Below the pieces are notes generated by a model. That model saw only the letters and a program-made list of their open reading frames with translations. It did not search any database and was not told the DNA's origin. Positions 21,235-32,412 of a stretch of DNA of 64,000 nt are shown piece after piece. Made by a program: the position numbers and the translations under genes. Numbering within the stretch: position 1 is the first letter of the stretch; each line of letters begins with the position of its first letter. This stretch comes from Calycina herbarum (taxonomy: Eukaryota > Ascomycota > Leotiomycetes > Helotiales > Pezizellaceae), in assembly GCA_001414485.1 (NCBI GenBank), contig LLEY01000120.1, positions 124,001-188,000 on the forward strand, in the 5' to 3' direction.

Positions 21235-24200
21235 TCAAACCATAGCCGTCTTCCCCATCTCCCTCTCCCTTTCCATATCCACATCCCCCAAGTCCTCTCC
21301 CGCCGCCGCCGCCGTCGCCAAGACCACACTCTCCCTTCCACTCTGAAAAGAAGTAATATTATGTCTCATTCCATTTTTCTTCCCCTCTCCACCTCCACTA
21401 ACAAGTCTAATCGGGATAGAGAAATTGATATCTCCTCTCTCCCGACTATTACTTGAGCTTATGATTGGAGGAGGGAAGTCCTTTTCTTCCCCTGGAGAAG
21501 GGAGAGGATGGCGGTGTGTGGATAGGAGATAGGAGGTCGGGTCTAGACCATCAATTTGTTCCGGCGTGGGAGGGAGTTTGAGATCTCGGAAGAGATTGGA
21601 GAGTTCGTCGTCTTGGTTGATTGCGATTTTGGGGCTGGCGATTTCGGAGTGAGGAAGAATGCGAGAGTTGACGATGGATGTTGTGGTTGACATGCCACCT
21701 GTGAAGAGGTCCTCGCCCCCTGGTAAGTGGATGCTTCTCGCGTGGAGTGTCTCTCGAATATCACGAAGTAGGATATCCATCGGACAGATGTAGGCGACTT
21801 TCTTTCTGTTGCTCCAAGCTAAGACGTGACCACAAGCTCGGCCTTGCTCATTATCTACAACCCATGCTCCAGAATCACCTGGAACACCGAGTTTACCTAC
21901 GACTTGGTAACTGCTTGATGGTGTTTGACGACCGTAGATTTTGACAATCACCATTCCAGGTAAGATTCGTCCATTTTGAAGACCCGACGTTCGCGCCATA
22001 CAGTGAACTTGTAAGTTCCCGAGCTCTCTGTTCGATGCCACCCTGCGAGGGTACTCGCCTCCTTTCTGTTGGCAGAAACGTTCACCGTTAATTTTGTTTT
22101 CTTCGGGGCAGCGATCATCTTTGAATTCGAAAAGTGCCCAGTCGATTTCATGCACGGTTCCCTCTTCAGTTCGCCGCCTGATTCCAGAGGAGGCATAAAC
22201 TTCACCCAGCTCATAGGTATCAAGGTGATCTTCGTTTCGAGTTTCTTCATCAGGGTAAAAGCTTTCGTCAACATCGTCAATGGCGGGTTGGGTTATGAAG
22301 TATCCTTCACCACAGCCCTCAGGTATGCCCTCGATATCTCCTGGCTCCTCTTCTCCGCCACTTTCGTCTCCGTAGTCAGAGTCATTGAACTCCGAATCAG
22401 AAGCAGCTTCTGAACCAAAATCAGACCCGCAGTCGGAGAGCTGATACATGAATTCTTCATCACTACTGCTGCTATATGCAGAAGACTCGGAGTACGTAAG
22501 ATCAGGTACCTCGCCGTGCGCGCTCGATCGAAGAATAGGTTCTTGGGGTTCAACCTCTTCTTCTTCGGGGTCATCAAGCATATGATGGACAGTCATACCA
22601 TATGGTTTGTCGTTAATCATAACTAGGCCACCAAGTGAGACTGGGGGTAGATGTCTCAAGTTCACAACAGCACCAATTGACGCGCCATTATTGGGTTGCA
22701 ATTGATGCTCAACATTCGCCGGTTTGACATCCCCACTAAACTCATTGGCCATTGATCGCCTAGCGCCTTTGTTTCTCGACCGAAGAACCTTGCCACGGCA
22801 CACTTTCAGTCCATATGTTGACTTATCGTACACCAAATGTTTCTTCAATATGCTCCGAACTTTTTGAACGCTCGTGCAGATGACGAGTATGGTAGGTTTG
22901 GTAGTCGCAGAGGACTCGCCGATGCTTTCGAGGCTGATTTCGATGGATTCGGGGTATTTGCGATAAAATCCGCGAAGGACATGATTGATGTGTGGCATAA
23001 GTCCTGTATGCCAAAAGTCAAGGTGCTCTTGACTTATCGGAATTGCGGGGTATGTTCGAAGTTTAGGTTTTGGCTTTTCCACTTGTTGAGGCGGTGGAGC
23101 TGCGATGTGTAAGTGTATTGAATTTAGTTTGTTTCTGGGTTGGTTCATACCAGAGAGCTTTGCTGCTGTCTTCTCAGGCCAGTAAGTCTCAGGGGCAGTG
23201 ACAATGGGAGCAGCAGTGTAAGATGGTTTTTCCGACCAGCTAGGGCGGACTGCTGATGTTGGCGAAGCGAAAGCTTGGCTCTTCTGCTCTCTCAATCCTC
23301 TCCGAGGCGTCGAAGAGCGAGAAGTCTTTTGGGGAGTTGCGTGGTGCGATGTGGATTCCTCGGTATCCGTCTTTTCCTCTTCTCCACTCTCATCAAGTGC
23401 ACAACAAGTTTGTAATGCCTTGGAAACTTTCCAAAATGTCTTTTGATGCATGACATCGGCTCTCGCTTTTTGGGAAAGCTCGTCCTCAGGGGCTCGCCAA
23501 CATGCCTGGACAGCTTTCATATAAAGAGTCCCGCATCTTGTGGCCAGCTGCTTGAAAACTGCAACAGGATTTTCCGGGATGGTATCCACCATAGGAAACA
23601 CCTCCGATAGCGATGTCCATAAACCGATTTCCAAAAGAAGCATAGCAAGACTGTAGAGGTCGAGTGACTTGCTCTCGGATGTAAGATGCGTATATCGAGT
23701 TGTCCTGGGGTCCAGAGGATGTCTGTAGAGCGAGTTGGGTGTGTTGCTACTTTCGGAGCTGTCTGTAGCATTGTCGGAAAAGAGATCGTAAGAAGATAAG
23801 AAAGACTGTCGCATGTTGATTTGTCCCATATCCACCCGACTTTTGGCTTGAGCTTGATGCTCGATAAATAAAATATTTGAAGGAACAATGTTACCGTGAA
23901 CCACACCTTTGGAATGCAAGTCGAAAACCGCAGTAGCGACATTATGTGCTAATCGATATTTGACCTCGAGACTCGGCTCATAGGGGCTAAAAAGAATATC
24001 TGATAAGAATGAAATGGAAGGAATCCTAGGACTTTCAATATCGATTGGTCCAAAATGTGTAGGTAGTGCGAATAAAAGACAAAATCTGGAATCCTGTGGT
24101 TCCTCGAAATACCCAATAAGGTTCAGGAGGCCGGACAATGATTTTCCAGTCGAAATATAAGATTGAGAAAGAGCGGCAAAGAGTTTCTCAAAGCGAGTCA

Positions 24201-25032
24201 GCGAAGGAGTAATCCCGGTTATCGAATAGATGGGGTCATAAGGGGCATGTTCCAAAAGCACTGGAACCAAAGGAAGTTGTTGTCCATGTGTCCGGGAACC
24301 AGGAGGAGTCGAACGGCGCATATAAACAATTTGTCTTCGGGCTTTAGCTGGTTGTAACATACCAGTTTGTATTCCTTTGAGATCTCTTGGCCAGATGATG
24401 GTAGCTGGATCGATTTGTTGTGGTGTTTGCATTCGCGTAGATTCGAATAATCTCTCCTCCGCGGCATGGGCCTTGGTTAAAGAAGTTGATGACTCCGACT
24501 TGAGCGACTGGCCTCTTCGTGATGATTGCCGAGTGCGTGAAAGATCATATAATGTATCAATGGACATGGTCAAATCCCGAACTAGATCTTGAAATCTCGA
24601 CTTGTCCCATGTAATTAGTGTCTGTTTCCGGTCCACGGATTTCTCCTGAATAGGCAATTTCTCATCTGTTGACAATCGCTTCGAAGATTGCCATAACGGT
24701 TCCGCCTCGGCCAAAATCTCTTTAATCGTCGACATGACACTTCCCACCAGCTCGCTCAAACCAGCCTTGTTGATGGATTCATCGATATCAGGTGACTGAG
24801 AGGGATCCGACCATTCCAAGCCCCACGATACCAATCTATCCTTTTGAATGCGCAACTTTCGATGTAATTGTACCAGCTCCGGGTCTTCGGCGGCTTGGAC
24901 GGGCTCCTTGACGAAATCATAAGAACTCTTCGTGTCGGTATACATCTTCGTCAGGCGCCGCTGAAATGGCAGCGGCATACTGAATAGCGACTCCATGATG
25001 TAGGCCTTGCGACTGGAATCACGACCGGGCAA
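21235..25032 (-). CDS. HeLo-like / pseudokinase / trypsin-like protease fusion protein
   Basis: A 1265-codon frame, or 1248 residues if the 51-base in-frame intron at 23100-23150 is removed. Residues about 45-130 (LHRKLRIQKDRLVSWG, then ELVGSVMSTIKEILAEAEPL) match the pattern of HeLo helical cell-death domains, although the usual hydrophobic first helix is weak. Residues about 220-540 are kinase-like with VVHGNIVPSNILF at about 376: the catalytic HRD is HGN, so it is probably a pseudokinase. A Ser-rich linker follows, then a segment with PTILVICTSVQKVRSILKK, and finally a trypsin-like domain. Apparent catalytic residues (ORF numbering) are His at about 815 (TVHHML), Asp at about 965 (IDWALFEF) and Ser at about 1054 (GDSGAW). 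A strongly acidic insert lies between His and Asp. No signal peptide or transmembrane span is seen, so it is likely intracellular. The domain calls rest on motif reading. Confidence 0.85.
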   Translation of the reverse strand: MPGRDSSRKAYIMESLFSMPLPFQRRLTKMYTDTKSSYDFVKEPVQAAEDPELVQLHRKLRIQKDRLVSWGLEWSDPSQSPDIDESINKAGLSELVGSVMSTIKEILAEAEPLWQSSKRLSTDEKLPIQEKSVDRKQTLITWDKSRFQDLVRDLTMSIDTLYDLSRTRQSSRRGQSLKSESSTSLTKAHAAEERLFESTRMQTPQQIDPATIIWPRDLKGIQTGMLQPAKARRQIVYMRRSTPPGSRTHGQQLPLVPVLLEHAPYDPIYSITGITPSLTRFEKLFAALSQSYISTGKSLSGLLNLIGYFEEPQDSRFCLLFALPTHFGPIDIESPRIPSISFLSDILFSPYEPSLEVKYRLAHNVATAVFDLHSKGVVHGNIVPSNILFIEHQAQAKSRVDMGQINMRQSFLSSYDLFSDNATDSSESSNTPNSLYRHPLDPRTTRYTHLTSESKSLDLYSLAMLLLEIGLWTSLSEVFPMVDTIPENPVAVFKQLATRCGTLYMKAVQACWRAPEDELSQKARADVMHQKTFWKVSKALQTCCALDESGEEEKTDTEESTSHHATPQKTSRSSTPRRGLREQKSQAFASPTSAVRPSWSEKPSYTAAPIVTAPETYWPEKTAAKLSGMNQPRNKLNSIHLHIAAPPPQQVEKPKPKLRTYPAIPISQEHLDFWHTGLMPHINHVLRGFYRKYPESIEISLESIGESSATTKPTILVICTSVQKVRSILKKHLVYDKSTYGLKVCRGKVLRSRNKGARRSMANEFSGDVKPANVEHQLQPNNGASIGAVVNLRHLPPVSLGGLVMINDKPYGMTVHHMLDDPEEEEVEPQEPILRSSAHGEVPDLTYSESSAYSSSSDEEFMYQLSDCGSDFGSEAASDSEFNDSDYGDESGGEEEPGDIEGIPEGCGEGYFITQPAIDDVDESFYPDEETRNEDHLDTYELGEVYASSGIRRRTEEGTVHEIDWALFEFKDDRCPEENKINGERFCQQKGGEYPRRVASNRELGNLQVHCMARTSGLQNGRILPGMVIVKIYGRQTPSSSYQVVGKLGVPGDSGAWVVDNEQGRACGHVLAWSNRKKVAYICPMDILLRDIRETLHARSIHLPGGEDLFTGGMSTTTSIVNSRILPHSEIASPKIAINQDDELSNLFRDLKLPPTPEQIDGLDPTSYLLSTHRHPLPSPGEEKDFPPPIISSSNSRERGDINFSIPIRLVSGGGEGKKNGMRHNITSFQSGRESVVLATAAAAGEDLGDVDMEREREMGKTAMV

Positions 25033-25697
25033 AATGTATGGGGGTCGGAATATAGATTTGAGCGATAAAGTAGAGTTGTAAAGAAGTCAAAAGTCTTTAC
25101 TTGGATATAAGGGGAGATGAGGAGTAAAGGAAAGGGGCCGTAAGCATGCCAATCTTGATGCCTACTGGTGGTATCTCAACATTTGAGTCCCAAAAGTTGC
25201 TGCCTTGAGCACCAAGTCGCCTGTGTGGCTCGCCTCTACGACGGATACGCTGTGCTCACTAGCGGCAATCGGGCTTGGCAAGACACGTGAGTATAAATAT
25301 CTCACCAAAAGTAATGAAAATTCTGAAATAGGCTTTAGGCTTCCTTTAAATGTACCTACTTAGGTACGAGGAAATTTTCACGTTTCAAAACCTCTAGGCT
25401 AAGTATATATAGGGGACCCATAACTTAAACTGCCATAGGAAAAACAAAACCACGATCCACCATGTTATGTCCTCAACAGGCAAAAGTCAAGGTTTTTCAA
25501 GTGGGACAACGCAAGTATGTAGTTGACGAAAACAAGGCTATCAAAATGGCCGTGTTGCATTGCTGTCGGATTGATTCTAGGCCATCACAAGCGGTGAAAA
25601 TTCGGTACACACCCGTTTTGAGTTTCATTAATCTAGAACTCTTTGGTAAAACTGATATATCTTTCGCTGTTGTACATGTCGTGTGACTCCACCCCGT
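25033..25697. other. Intergenic between the protease-fusion gene and Rpt6
   Basis: This is the promoter side of the 21.2-25.0 kb gene and the 3' side of Rpt6. A plus-strand frame at 25462-25686 has no domain and is not called. Confidence 0.5.
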
Positions 25698-26967
25698 CTA
25701 CTTCCATAACTTTCCGAGACTGACCTCCTTGTCATCGTGCTTGTTCAGAACCTTAGCCGTAGCCAAATCGAAATCTTCCTGGGTAACATGCACTCTTCGT
25801 TCTCTCAATGCGTACATTCCTGCCTCTGTACAGACACCCTTCAGCTCAGCCCCGGAACATCCATTCATCTTCTCAGCAATCTTTGTCAGGTTGATTCCTC
25901 GGGTAAGATTCATGCTTCTGCTGTGAATTCGAAGAATATCTGCTCTAGCCTCGACTGTTGGTGGTGGGAACTCAATCTTTCGGTCAATACGCCCAGGTCG
26001 TAAAAGTGCTGGATCCAGAATATCCAGACGATTCGTCGCCATGATGACTTTGATGTTCTTGGTAGGCTCGAATCCATCCAGTTGATTAAGCAGCTCCAAC
26101 ATGGTTCTCTGAACTTCCGAATCTCCACCAGATGAACCCTCTACTCTCGATGATCCAATAGAATCAATTTCATCCATGAAGATGATTGATGGAGCATGTT
26201 CTCGTGCCATGACGAACAATTCACGAACCATTCTTGAACCTTCACCAATATACTTTTGCACCAACTCAGAACCCGAAACTCGAATAAATTTACAGTCGGT
26301 ATGATGTGCCACAGCTCGTGCAAGTAAAGTCTTTCCAGTTCCAGGAGGTCCGTAAAGTAAAACACCCTTAGGTTGCGCTATGCCGAGAGATTCGAAAAGT
26401 TCGGGATGCTTCAGGCCAAGCTCGATAACCTCCTTGATCTCCTTGATCTGTTGATCCAAGCCACCAATCATATCGTATGTGCTGTCGGGAACCTTCTCTA
26501 CCATCATCAATGATACTAGCGGATCGACGGACGATGGAAGCATCTTTTCGAGTTTGTAGGAATCGGAGAGGAGGGTAACCCGCTTTCCGACGGTGAGTTT
26601 TGTAATGTCGACGTTGTCCGAGATATCGACAACTGTAGAATCATCAGCTCGGATCATCAAAAGCGATTTAAGGTCATTCATACCGTATTTGCCCTCTGGG
26701 TGAACCTTGACCAACACCTTTTTTGTTCCCATTACTTTGACTACTTCCCCGACATATGATCCTGGCTGCTGTAATAATCCGAGTTCTTCTCTGAGGAGTC
26801 GCACTAACTTCTGTTAGCTTTGCCCCGTCATGTCCTGACTATGGGCCCTTACCTCTGGAGTTGTAGTCATTTCTCTGGGCTTCCAGTCTTCGGAGAACAG
26901 CTTGGCCTTGGATGATCTCGAGCTTCATGCTCTCAATCTTATTGTGAAAGAAACTATCGAGCGCCAT
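25698..26967 (-). CDS. RPT6: 26S proteasome regulatory ATPase Rpt6 (Sug1)
   Basis: Rpt6 is one of the six AAA ATPases that unfold substrates at the base of the 19S particle. Three exons (26853-26967, 26684-26803, 25698-26632) give 389 residues. The N-terminal coiled coil ([20 protein letters not shown]) leads to [20 protein letters not shown], formed across the first splice. The second intron is 51 nt, a multiple of three and without stops; removing it restores the conserved EGKYVVDIS. Walker A is GPPGTGKT at about 172, Walker B is IIFMDEID, the second region of homology is [20 protein letters not shown], and the C-terminal LGKLWK resembles the KLWK end of eukaryotic Rpt6. The gene is complete and clearly a functional ortholog. 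The malic enzyme gene lies upstream on the same strand. Confidence 0.97.
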
Positions 26968-27862
26968 ATTTGAGGTTGTGTGACAATCGCCGGATATTGA
27001 GGATGGTGGATGGTTGGATTGGGACGATGGAAAGAGGTATGTTGTTTGGTTGACATCGCGCTGTTGCCATTGAGCTTCAGGCAAGCAGTAACGCGAGGCT
27101 AGATTTGTGCCTTCATTTCAAGGCACATATATCTTGGCAAGTCTGCCACGTGATAGCTCCCTTTTCAATGGAGCATTTTTTAAAATAAAATAGTTCATTT
27201 TTTTTGCTATATTCTTTCTCACTGGCCGAGTGGCTAAGGAATGATACACTTCTCCTGGTATGTCGGAAAGTTACACAATCCTGGTGCTTTAAATTCGCCA
27301 CCTTGTTTTAACCCCGCATTGTCTTGACCTCTTCATTAATATATTCCTCAAATAATGTTTCAAATTACTCAATAACTCATCTACCTATAACTTCTGAAAC
27401 TCCACTGGCGATTCGATTGATCCGTCCACTCAACTCAGGAGGTTGAAAGTTAAAGGCAATGCCCAAAATCTGCTGCCTAGAAGGCATCGGTCCTATTCAG
27501 AAAAGCCAACACTTGGTGCCTTCTAGACTGCTCAGCCACAAGGGAAATCCATTTCCTCAAACATGGCCCCGTTCATTTCACTGAAAAGGGAAGACAGAAA
27601 CTCAATTAATCGTTCTTTTGACCTCCAAAATGACTTTAAAATTTATACACTATATCAATACCACAAAAACTCATCTACGTGCAATCTAAATAGCACAGTG
27701 GTATCCCGAGAATCTCTCATCCATCCCTAAACGCCATTCCCTCATAAGAAAAGAAATTCGCAAATTCCCATTTAGATATCCCAGAAAACCCCAAAGCGTG
27801 CTCATGTGCTCAAAGAAAAGAAGTAGAAGCAGTGCAGAAAATTAAAGCCGAGGTCGGAAGAG
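26968..27862. other. Intergenic, Rpt6 promoter and malic-enzyme 3' flank
   Basis: No protein gene. A tRNA-like box A (tggccgagtgg, 27223-27233) occurs, but no folded tRNA can be built around it. Confidence 0.5.
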
Positions 27863-30025
27863 CTACCACTGAGGATCATAAACTTGCTTCTTGATCCAGG
27901 CAGTGAGAGCGACATCTCCCCACTCCTCCCACTCGACCCAAGTCTCCTCAGGTAAAGTGCTGACGCCGTCGCGACGGGCGCATTTCATGACTTCTCGGGC
28001 GACAACGACGGAGGCGTCGCGTACACGCTGGATTTTGGGGTAGATGAGACCCATGCGGATTTCTTCTGCGTTGAGAGCACCAGAAAGGGCTGCAGCTGAG
28101 GTGTAGACCATTGCATCGGTTATACGAGAACACTTCGCGAGGATAGCTCCGAGACCAAGACCTGGGAAGACGTACCTAAAAGGAGTTTAGTATCCTTCTT
28201 TGGGGTTGGTAGATGAGGGATAGCTTACACATTGTTTCCTTGGTTGGGGTAGTATGTTGTGATGCCTTCAGAAGACTTCATGGTGTAAGGAGCAAAAGGA
28301 CTTCCGGAAGCGAAAATAACAGTACCCTCAGTCCATGTAACAGCTTGCTCGAAAGTACACTCGGCCTTAGTCAAAGGATTGCTAAGGGGGAACAGGACTG
28401 GTCGTCGACCCAATCCTGATGCATCAACCGATGCCTTGAGGGCACGAACGACGGACTCAGTGAAAACACCGAAAGTGGCGGTTAGACCGACCAGAGCGGT
28501 TGGCTTGACGTATTCGATGACTTCCTCAAGGGTGCGGAATTGGTGCCCGTTGTTATCTTTTCTAGCGAAGATTTTCTTGTGCTCAGCGAGCTTGTCTCCT
28601 CGGTCGAAGGTTACCAGACCCTTGGTGTCTACTAGGTAGAACTTGTTGCGGGCTTCTTGTTCAGAGAGACCACGACGGGTATAGTATTCCATTACTTGTT
28701 TGGCGACACCAACACCTGCGGAACCAGCACCCATGAAAACGAGTTTCTGGTCTTCCATTGGAACTCCGGAAAGGTTTACCGCACCGATATATCTAATTTC
28801 TTGTTAGTAAATTTGGAGAAATTGGTAGGAAATGAACCTACCCTGCCAAGACAACAGCTCCAGTTCCTTGGATATCATCGTTGAAGCATTTTTCCATCTT
28901 GTATCTCTCAAGATATTGGAAAGCCTTCTCGGTCTCAAAATCCTCGAATTGGACAAGCATATTTGGATATACCTCCTTGACGGCAGCCATGAACTCATCC
29001 ATGAACTCAAGAGCAACCTCGGGTGACACACGCTTCTGTCTCAATCCGAGATAAAGGGGATCCCGGAGGTTGGTCTCGTTGGCGGTACCACAATCGAGAA
29101 CGATTGGGAGGGTTTGTTCTGGGTGGATACCAGCGGCACCGGTGTAGAGAGCGAGTTTACCAATCTATGAATTGTAAGTAATTGTTCAATGGGGCGTTTT
29201 TTGTATAATAACCTACAGATATGCCAACACCGTTTACACCGAGATCACCAAGTCCGAGAATTCTTGATCCATCGGTGACAACACAGATGGAAGGATTTGG
29301 GTATGGCCAATTTCGGAGAATGGTTGGGATCGATTTGCGTTGCTTGATAGAAATGTATAGAGCTTCGGGTCTGGTGTAGAGGGTCGAATATTGAAGGCAG
29401 ACATCTCCGATTGTTGGTGTATAAACGAGTGGCATAAGTTGCTCAACATTGTCGATTAAGAGGCGGTAGAAGAGGTCGGTGTTGGTGGCTTTGATGGAGG
29501 AGAGGTAGAGGTATTTGTCGATATTGGTAGATCGGCTGTTGATCATTCGCATTGCACGCGTGACTTGAGTGTCGAGACTCTCTAGGACATGGGGTATGAG
29601 GCCAGTGAGGTTTTTGGAAACTCTATCATCAGGGCTGAAAGAAGTACCTAGAACCCGCATTAGCTGGAGTTTTGGGCGGGGTTACAACATTTCGTACCTT
29701 TATTCCAAGCTGGTTCCCGGATAACCTGATAACCTCCAGCATGTGATTTTGGCACATAATCTGTAGTTCTGTATTGTTTTACTGTACCATAGTGTTCTGT
29801 CGAGTAACCGCGGAGTCCATCGAGAGCAGACATTTTCATTGCAGCTTCAATTGCAGTGGTATCAACAGCAGCCATTGGATTAAAGCCCGACATCCTTCTT
29901 CCAGAGAGAGACATACGCTTGCTAATAGTAGTAGCTGAGGAACGGCTGGTAACGGAGGAGGGGGAAGATGATCTGGGAGTAGCCAATCCGGAACTATTAT
30001 TGCTATAATTTGAGTAAGAAGCCAT
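27863..30025 (-). CDS. NAD-dependent malic enzyme
   Basis: It decarboxylates malate to pyruvate, making NAD(P)H. Five exons (29698-30025, 29217-29647, 28842-29164, 28229-28792, 27863-28175) give 652 residues; every join keeps conserved sequence (NKG-TSFSPDD, GVGIS-IGKLALY, VLAGG-YIGAVNL, GNNV-YVFPGLG). Signatures are LMPLVYTPTIGDVCLQYS, GSRILGLGDLGVNGVGIS, FNDDIQGTGAVVLAG and the dinucleotide fold VFMGAGSAGVGVA. The first 60 residues are rich in Ser, Thr, Arg and Asn, with few acidic residues, compatible with a mitochondrial presequence. An in-frame Met at 30103 would add 26 residues (MQDSYMYAIPPRN...); which start is used cannot be decided from sequence. The family includes NAD and NADP forms; the length and the GDLG motif fit the fungal mitochondrial NAD type, but the cofactor is an inference. 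Confidence 0.93.
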
Positions 30026-32412
30026 TGGTGAGGGGGGAAGAAAGAAGTTTAGATATGGAGATACGTTTCTTGGGGGGATGGCATACATATAAGAATCTTG
30101 CATGGAAGAAGGTGCTTTTTTGTGGAAACAAACTTTTTAACCAGACGAACGCGGATCCCGGCGAGCACTTGTAACGAAGAGCATGTCTCGTTTCGTTGGG
30201 GTTTCAATGGGCCTCGCAGGATTTTAGACCCGACGAGCTGTCAAAAAGGCTTAGGATGCCATCCGAAGGTTGTTCCCCCATCTGTACCCACGGCCCGTGG
30301 CGGGCATGGATGAGGTGGATCTTAGTGTAAAGGGGGGTAAAAGACCCATTGTTAGTGGCCGTAAAGGGAAGAAATCGGAATATATTGGTAATTGGAGTGG
30401 TTCCTGAGAAGCTCCGTGGAAGCACGAAGGTGACAACCTCTTCACGGAGGTTGTTTCTCTTGCCTCAAGGGGCTGAGGGAAATGACTAAAAGAAGTCTGG
30501 GCCCCAGGAGTTGACGAGAGCGGCAGGTCGATAGTTGACCTCTCACAGCTTCAGAAGCGGAATTCGGAACGAAGTGTTGGTTCGGGAAATGCAACGAAAT
30601 GGAAGCTCTAGAAGCCGGGGACCACTCCTCCTAGGAGCGGCGGGGCAGGCGTGAAATGCATCTCAGCGTGAGGTGCACTGCAGGAGCTCCACTGGGAGTT
30701 CATTGGCATCCCGGAGGTGCAGTGGGGTGCAGTGGGGTGCAGTGCAGTAAGTACATACGGGAGTCAAATCTAGCTGCCGTACGGAATAGTTGACTTTTGT
30801 TGAATGCTGAAATCGCCTCGATAACTTGTCGATTTCTACACTTGTCAATGCAGCGTCATAATCCACCCGTCAAGCTTTGAGTTGCATTCTTCTCCACGCC
30901 CAGTCTGAAATCTCAAACAACCAGCATTGAGACGATGCCGCAAGTTGTCCAAAAAATTGTCATTCTCGCCGCACGGTTAGCATCAGCCCTGTCCCCCTTT
31001 CTTCAGATCCGTCCCGATTACTCCCGCTCTCTCTACATTTAAGCCAATCAGAAAATGTTTAATAAATCCAAAGTAATTCTAAAAATATGTAACTAACTTA
31101 GTAATTGTCCCATCGAAGGGACACCGTTGCCAATTCGTATTATTTCTCTCAATCCGTGGCAATCCAATCTCGTTTTCCAGGGAAAAACACCAGGTTTGCC
31201 GACACCCGACAGTCAGGACGTGGGATGTGAGGAGAGAAAACATGAGAGAACAATCTCAAGACATGCGTCAATTGACGACCATTAAATCACGCAGCTTCAA
31301 GAGGACATTCATCCCGGGTAATGGAAGAGGCGTTGAAGAAACAAATTTGGGGGTTACGCAAAATCGTCTGAAGAAATTGGTCGTGCCACCAGCTGCCATC
31401 CCAAGATAAATCCCCGGAGTGGCCGCATAACGCTCACGTGAATCTCGCATCCCTTGCCTTGGACAATCTGATACGACGTCCGGCTTGATTGATCTCGTGG
31501 AGGCGCTTCCTTCCCTCGTTCTCTTCAATTCTTTTCTCAAAATCCCACGCCTCCATCCGAATCTTACATCCTTCGGTCGTTGATCTTTTCACCCCCCAGC
31601 CTTCTCCATCCCGAAAAAAAGTCTTGGTGTTGCGGGGAGACGACAGGACAGGGAAACCTCCAACACCGTTGACGCCGGACGATCTTGAGCTTGGTATTGT
31701 CTTGGAAACTCCATACTGAGAAAGGTTTACCTTTGGCCTGGGAGCTTGGCAACCCCAGCTTTTGGGAGAATCTCAGATTTCCAGGTTGCTTGCAGCTTTC
31801 GGGAATCGGGAGGTTTCAGGTTACGCAAAACGGACATCCAGACTTGTCTTCGGTGCTGACAATATCGGACTTCCTGCGATTCTTTGTACAAGTAAATCTT
31901 CCGGTGTAGGTTTCTGGTTGCAGTTGTCATCTTTCGTTTTTCCTGGTGGCGGGGTGAGATTTTTCATGGCTTGGTTGGGCTGGACATTACAGTAAAATCG
32001 GCAGTAGATCCTTCAAGTTCGTGCTGCCGGTAGTTCTAGAGCGCTGCTCCAACTTTTTAGGCATTCAAGGCAATTATTCTAAAAGTTGAAGCGCCCTAAA
32101 GTAATTGGTATTGTTCTCGGAAGTCAAGAACGACTCGCAATTTTCACCGATTTCCATGTCCACCGCAAGTTCGGGCTTCAGCAGCCAAAATTATGCTTTT
32201 GTACTAACCCTTTCCTGGCTCAATGAATCCGACTAGCTTTACTTTTCTTGAACTGCAAGGTGGTGCATACGCAAGGCGTATCAGCGTTGAAACTTCATTC
32301 AATCAGGGCAAGTACGATGCTTTCACACCACTGCGGTTGAGAACTTTTATTTCTACCCAACAAAAGTAAGGGGGCATGCAAGCGCAATATTTCTCGCAAT
32401 CATGTCACCACC
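30026..32412. other. Intergenic 2.4 kb
   Basis: No gene is supported. The malic-enzyme promoter occupies the left end. A short triplicated ggtgcagtgg unit lies at about 30716-30745. The pyrimidine-rich parts at 31.5-31.7 kb and 32.4 kb resemble leaders, but no exon with a domain follows on the plus strand. Confidence 0.45.

Noticed and set aside
25462..25686. Plus-strand frame between two minus-strand genes
   Set aside because: Seventy-four codons without a domain; the VVDENKAI-like text is coincidental.
27223..27300. tRNA-like stretch with a box A match
   Set aside because: The tggccgagtgg match is exact for a Ser/Leu D-arm, but no acceptor stem, T-stem or anticodon arm pairs around it. 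At most it is a degenerate tRNA-derived piece.
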